A DNA stretch of 64,000 nt from RYN-133 sp963754285 (GTDB lineage: Bacteria > Actinomycetota > Actinomycetes > Mycobacteriales > Jatrophihabitantaceae): positions 930,001 through 994,000 of the forward strand of contig CAVWFN010000007.1 of NCBI GenBank assembly GCA_963754285.1, in the 5' to 3' direction. Position numbers and translations under genes: made by a program. The stretch's first letter is position 1; every line of letters begins with the position of its first letter. The notes beneath the pieces were generated by a model. That model was not told the origin of the DNA. It searched no databases and was given only the letters and a program-made list of their open reading frames with translations. This document shows positions 60,078 to 64,000 of the stretch, piece by piece.

Positions 60078-62570
60078 TTACTCCTGCTCGTCCGGTTCGT
60101 CGGCGTTACGCGCGAGGGCGACCAGAGTGACACCGTCCGGCAGGTTCATCAGACGAACTCCCATGGTCTGTCGTTGTGCGCGACGGACTTCCGCGGCCTT
60201 CGTGCGGATGACCACGCCTTCGGACGTGATCGCGTAGATCTCGTCCTTGGGTGATACGGCGACGGCACCGACCAACCCACCTCGCGTAGAGACGATACGC
60301 GCGGTGAGCACGCCCTTGCCGCCGCGCCCCTGTACCGGATACTCGTCCACTCGGGTCCGCTTGGCGAATCCGCCCTCAGTCGCGACCAAGATTTCGACGT
60401 CGGACGAACCCTCCGAATCCGTGCCGACGACCGACATCGACAGCAGCTCGTCGCCGTCGTTGAACCGCATCCCGAACACCCCGGACGTGGCCCGTCCCAT
60501 GGGTCGTAGGGTCTCGTCGTCGGCCCGGAAGCGGATCGACATCGCCTTGCGGCTGACCAGCAGCAGGTCGTCGTCGGCCGAGATCAGCGCGGCTCCGATC
60601 AGCTCGTCGTCCTCGCGCAGGTTGACCGCGACGACGCCGCCGGTGCGGTTGGAGTCGAACAGGGTCAGCTCGGACTTCTTCACCAGCCCGTGCTTGGTGG
60701 CGAGCACCAGGTACGGGGCGACCTGGTAGTTCTTCAGCGCGATGACCTGGGCGATCTGCTCGCCCGGCTGGAACGCCAGCAGATTGGCCACGTGCTGGCC
60801 CTTGGCGTTGCGGTTCGCCTCAGGCAGCTCGTACGCCTTGGCCCGATACACCCGTCCCTTGTTCGTGAAGAACAGGATCCAGTCGTGCGTCGAGCTGACG
60901 AAGAAGTGCGACACGATGTCATCGGTGCGCAGTGCTGCGCCCTGCACACCACGCCCCCCGCGGCGCTGCGCGCGGTAGAGGTCGGTCTTGGTGCGCTTGG
61001 CGTAGCCCGTGCGCGTGATGGTGACGACCACGTCTTCCTGCGCGATCAGATCCTCCATCGACACGTCGCCGTCGTGGGGGATGATGCGCGTGCGCCGGTC
61101 GTCGCCGTACTTCTCGACGATCTCGTTCAGCTCGTCGCGGATGATGCTGCGCTGCCGGCCGGGCTTGGCCAGGATGTCCGTGTAGTCCTCGATCTGCGCA
61201 GCGATCTCGTCGTGCTGCTCGATGATGCGCTGCCGCTCGAGCGCGGCCAGCCGGCGCAGCTGAAGGTCGAGGATCGCGGTCGCCTGGACCTCGTCGATGT
61301 CGAGCAGCTGCATCAGGCCGCCGCGGGCTTCGTCTGCCGAGGGCGAGTTGCGGATCAGCGCGATCACCGCGTCGAGCTGGTCGAGCGCCTTGAGCAGGCC
61401 GCGCAGGATGTGGATGCGCTTTTCTGCCTCGGCCAGCAGGTAGGTCGTGCGCCGGACGATGACCTCGACCTGGTGGTCGACGTAGTGCGAGACGAACTGG
61501 TCGATGCGCAGCGTGCGCGGCACCCCGTCGACGATCGCCAGCATGTTCGCGCCGAACGTGGTCTGCAGCTGGGTGTGCTTGAACAGGTTGTTCAGCACGA
61601 CCTTGGCGACGCCGTCCCGGCTCAGCGTGATGACGATGCGCATGCCGATGCGGTCGGAGCTCTCGTTGTGGATCGCCCGGATGCCGCCGATCTTCTTCTC
61701 GTTCACCAGCCCGGCGATCGACTCGACGAGGTTGTCGGGGTTGACCTGGTAGGGCAGTTCGGTGACGACGAGGATCGTGTTGTTCCGCTCGTCCTCCTCG
61801 ACCTCGACGACCGCGCGCATGCGGATCGAGCCGCGACCGGTGCGGTAGGCGTCCTCGATGCCGTCGCGGCCGACGATCAATCCGCGCGTGGGGAAGTCCG
61901 GCCCCTGGACGAGCTTGATCAGCTCCTCGAGCAGCTCTTCGGGCGTTGCGTCCGGGTGGTCGAGCGCCCACGCGACACCCGACGCGACCTCGCGCAGGTT
62001 GTGCGGCGGGATGCGGGTGGCCATGCCGACCGCGATGCCCTCGGATCCGTTGACCAGCAGGTTCGGGAAGCGCGCCGGCAGGATGACCGGCTCGGTGGTG
62101 TTGCCGGCGTAGTTCGGGATGAAATCGACGGTTTCCTTGTCGATGTCCCGCAACATCTCCATGGCCAGGTTCTGCAACCGGCACTCGGTGTACCGGTAGG
62201 CAGCCGCGGGGTCGTTGCCCGGTGAGCCGAAGTTGCCCTGCGGATCGATCAGCGGGTAGCGCAGCGACCACGGCTGCGCCATGCGCACCAACGCGTCGTA
62301 CAGCGCCGAGTCGCCGTGCGGGTGGTAGTTGCCCATGACGTCGCCGACGACGCGGCCGCACTTGACGTAGTTGCGGTCGGGCCGAAAGCCCGAGTCGTAC
62401 ATCCCGTAGAGGATCTTGCGGTGCACCGGCTTGAGCCCGTCGCGCACATCCGGCAGCGCCCGCCCCACGATGACCGACATCGCGTAGTCGATGTAGCTGC
62501 GCTGCATCTCCGTCTGGATGTCGACCGGCTCGATCCGATCGAACCCGCCGGTATCAGTCGTGTCAGTCAT
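60078..62570 (-). CDS. gyrA: DNA gyrase subunit A
   Basis: 830 residues. Catalytic Tyr127 in AAYRYTECR; quinolone region HPHGDSALYDALVRMAQPW, with Ser88 at the position equivalent to E. coli Ser83 (as opposed to Ala in M. tuberculosis) and Asp92 for Asp87. The C-terminal beta-pinwheel includes the GyrA box QRRGGRG. Acts with GyrB to introduce negative supercoils. 187 bases separate it from gyrB, with a 19-base inverted repeat. Confidence 0.98.
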   Translation of the reverse strand: MTDTTDTGGFDRIEPVDIQTEMQRSYIDYAMSVIVGRALPDVRDGLKPVHRKILYGMYDSGFRPDRNYVKCGRVVGDVMGNYHPHGDSALYDALVRMAQPWSLRYPLIDPQGNFGSPGNDPAAAYRYTECRLQNLAMEMLRDIDKETVDFIPNYAGNTTEPVILPARFPNLLVNGSEGIAVGMATRIPPHNLREVASGVAWALDHPDATPEELLEELIKLVQGPDFPTRGLIVGRDGIEDAYRTGRGSIRMRAVVEVEEDERNNTILVVTELPYQVNPDNLVESIAGLVNEKKIGGIRAIHNESSDRIGMRIVITLSRDGVAKVVLNNLFKHTQLQTTFGANMLAIVDGVPRTLRIDQFVSHYVDHQVEVIVRRTTYLLAEAEKRIHILRGLLKALDQLDAVIALIRNSPSADEARGGLMQLLDIDEVQATAILDLQLRRLAALERQRIIEQHDEIAAQIEDYTDILAKPGRQRSIIRDELNEIVEKYGDDRRTRIIPHDGDVSMEDLIAQEDVVVTITRTGYAKRTKTDLYRAQRRGGRGVQGAALRTDDIVSHFFVSSTHDWILFFTNKGRVYRAKAYELPEANRNAKGQHVANLLAFQPGEQIAQVIALKNYQVAPYLVLATKHGLVKKSELTLFDSNRTGGVVAVNLREDDELIGAALISADDDLLLVSRKAMSIRFRADDETLRPMGRATSGVFGMRFNDGDELLSMSVVGTDSEGSSDVEILVATEGGFAKRTRVDEYPVQGRGGKGVLTARIVSTRGGLVGAVAVSPKDEIYAITSEGVVIRTKAAEVRRAQRQTMGVRLMNLPDGVTLVALARNADEPDEQE

Positions 62571-62651
62571 TGACTAGCTCTCTTTTCGAGTCGTGTCGTC
62601 GAGCAGCGGCCGCACCGCAGAGACGCGCGGTGAGGTGACAGCGGAGGCGGA

Positions 62652-62745
62652 GGGCCGAGGGATGGCTTCGAGAGCGTGGATGGGCCTGGCCCCCCGACCG
62701 AGGAACGAGGGAGGGGTGGTTGCGAACGAAGCCATCCCTCGGCCC
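62652..62745. repeat. 19-base perfect inverted repeat between gyrB and gyrA
   Basis: gggccgagggatggcttcg (62652-62670) and its exact complement cgaagccatccctcggccc (62727-62745) bracket a 56-base GC-rich spacer. In the transcript this forms a long-armed hairpin between the two gyrase genes. Could be a terminator/processing site that uncouples the subunits, a relaxation-sensitive element, or a small inserted element with terminal inverted repeats. No target duplication was noticed. Confidence 0.75.
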
Positions 62746-62757
62746 GCAGCCGGAATC

Positions 62758-64000
62758 TCAGATGTCAAGGAACCGGACGTCTCTTGCATTGCGGATGATG
62801 AACGAGCGACGCGCCTCCACGTCCTCACCCATGAGCACCGAGAACAGCTCGTCAGCAGTAGCCGCGTCGTCGAGGGTCACGAGCCGCAGGATCCGGTTGG
62901 TCGGATCCATCGTGGTCTCCCACAGCTCCTTGGAGTTCATCTCGCCGAGACCCTTGTAGCGCTGGATCGCGTCTTCCTTGGCCAACTTGCGGTTGGCCTC
63001 CTGGCCGGTCTTGATCAGGCCGTCGCGCTCCTTCTCGGAGTAGGCGTAGGACGCCTCGCCCTTGCTCCACTTGATCTTGTAGAGCGGCGGCGCGGCGAGG
63101 TAGACGTGGCCGGCCTCGATGAGCGGACGCATGAAGCGGAACAGCAGCGTCAGCAGCAGCGTGGTGATGTGCTGGCCGTCGACGTCGGCGTCGGCCATCA
63201 GCACGATCTTGTGATAGCGCAGCTTGGTCAGGTCGAACTCGTCGTGGATGCCGGTGCCGAGCGCAGTGATCAGCGACTGCACCTCGTTGTTCTTCAGCAC
63301 CCGGTCGATGCGCGACTTCTCGACGTTGATGATCTTGCCGCGGATCGGCAGGATCGCCTGGAACATCGAGTCGCGGCACGACTTGGCCGACCCGCCGGCC
63401 GAGTCACCCTCGACGATGTAGAGCTCACTGCGGCCGGGATCGGTGGAGCGGCAGTCGGCCAGCTTGCCCGGCATGCCGAACGTGTCGAGCGCGTTCTTGC
63501 GAGCCAGCTTGCGTGCCTGCTGCGCGGCCCGGCGCGCCTTGGCAGCCTGCGTGATCTTGGTGACGACCTGCTTGGCCTCGGTCGGGTGGCTCTCGAACCA
63601 CGCGGTGAGGCGGTCGTTGGCCACCGACTGGACGAACGTCTTGGCCGAGGAGTTACCGAGCTTGGTCTTGGTCTGGCCCTCGAACTGAGGCTGGCCGAGT
63701 TTGATCGAGATGATCGCGGCCAGACCCTCGCGGATGTCGTCGCCGGTGAGGCGGTCTTCCTTGGTGTCCTTGACGTGCTTGCGCTCGATCGCCCACTTGT
63801 TCACGACGTTGGTCAGCGCAGCACGGAAGCCCTCCTCGTGGGTACCGCCCTCGATCGTGGCGATCGTGTTGGCGAAGGTGTGGACGCTCTCGGCGAAGGA
63901 GGAGTTCCACTGCATCGCGACCTCGACCGACAGCTCGCGCTCGCGGTCCTCGTCGGCGAAGGAGATGACGTCCTTGTGGATCGGCTCCTTGTCCTTCGTC
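62758..64000 (-). CDS. gyrB: DNA gyrase subunit B, C-terminal part (5' end outside window)
   Basis: The frame continues past the right edge; 414 codons are visible. It covers the end of the transducer domain (VAMQWNSSFAESVHTFANTI) and the TOPRIM domain with EGDSAGGSAKSCRDSMFQAI and MADADVDGQHITTLLLTLLF (metal-binding DxD), then the tail domain TQEANRKLAKEDAIQRYKGLGEMNSKELWETT (split here: KGLGEMNSKELWETT) ending RDVRFLDI. ATP-hydrolysing gyrase subunit, upstream of gyrA as usual. Confidence 0.97.
   Translation of the reverse strand, partial: TKDKEPIHKDVISFADEDRERELSVEVAMQWNSSFAESVHTFANTIATIEGGTHEEGFRAALTNVVNKWAIERKHVKDTKEDRLTGDDIREGLAAIISIKLGQPQFEGQTKTKLGNSSAKTFVQSVANDRLTAWFESHPTEAKQVVTKITQAAKARRAAQQARKLARKNALDTFGMPGKLADCRSTDPGRSELYIVEGDSAGGSAKSCRDSMFQAILPIRGKIINVEKSRIDRVLKNNEVQSLITALGTGIHDEFDLTKLRYHKIVLMADADVDGQHITTLLLTLLFRFMRPLIEAGHVYLAAPPLYKIKWSKGEASYAYSEKERDGLIKTGQEANRKLAKEDAIQRYKGLGEMNSKELWETTMDPTNRILRLVTLDDAATADELFSVLMGEDVEARRSFIIRNARDVRFLDI

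Overview
The window is high-GC DNA from an actinomycete (Actinomycetota). The lineage call rests on the gyrB-gyrA-DUF3566-tRNA-Ile-DLW39-tRNA-Ala order, the crgA / class E sortase / trpG / rhomboid / cyclophilin cluster familiar from the oriC side of mycobacteria and relatives, a proteasome activator (Bpa) and tandem WXG100 genes. The genus cannot be fixed from the sequence. No stretch longer than about 300 bases lacks a gene; the widest gaps (about 120-210 bases) hold hairpins and repeats that are listed.

1-25180: a phage-tail-like contractile injection system (eCIS/CIS). On the minus strand, from 24645 down to 10975, one tightly packed operon, mostly with ATGA/GTGA start-stop overlaps, encodes: a DUF4280 PAAR-like protein, sheath, tube, tail assembly protein, a 58-residue DUF6760-type protein, a second tube-like protein, a roughly 1084-residue disordered protein with repeated VRR motifs, a LysM protein, a VgrG/gp5 spike, gp25, baseplate J, a 22-codon ORF, tail protein I and a tail-anchored zinc-ribbon protein. 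Converging on it from the plus strand are one partial and two complete giant repeat proteins. Each complete one has a non-secreted N-terminal beta-sandwich module, one membrane helix near residue 240, then many carboxypeptidase-regulatory/CnaB-like repeats. No AAA ATPase, terminase, capsid or integrase is present in the window.

25244-45980: a solo GroES; a peptide ABC importer (binding lipoprotein, permease, permease-ATPase fusion, ATPase); an orphan WXG100 pair; a PiT phosphate transporter with a small membrane partner; serS and a HAD phosphatase; an acyl-CoA synthetase; Bpa; a cysteine-desulfurase-like protein lacking its PLP lysine; two secreted proteins (GH130-like and S53 protease); a quinone oxidoreductase; and an FeS photolyase. 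Two intergenic loci carry paired palindromic elements with an identical 63-base period.

46017-64000: Nudix, DUF5990, TauE/SafE and HhH-GPD genes, then the oriC-proximal housekeeping block (trpG/pabA, sortase, DUF881, crgA, PH-domain protein, rhomboid, cyclophilin, gatD-murT, isochorismatase-like hydrolase and NCS1 permease, SCO protein, tRNA-Ala, DLW-39, tRNA-Ile, DUF3566, gyrA, partial gyrB).

Six reading-frame breaks were found in otherwise coherent genes: three in the VRR protein and one each in the zinc-ribbon, PH-domain and NCS1 permease genes. All need a shift in the same sense (one extra base, or two missing).
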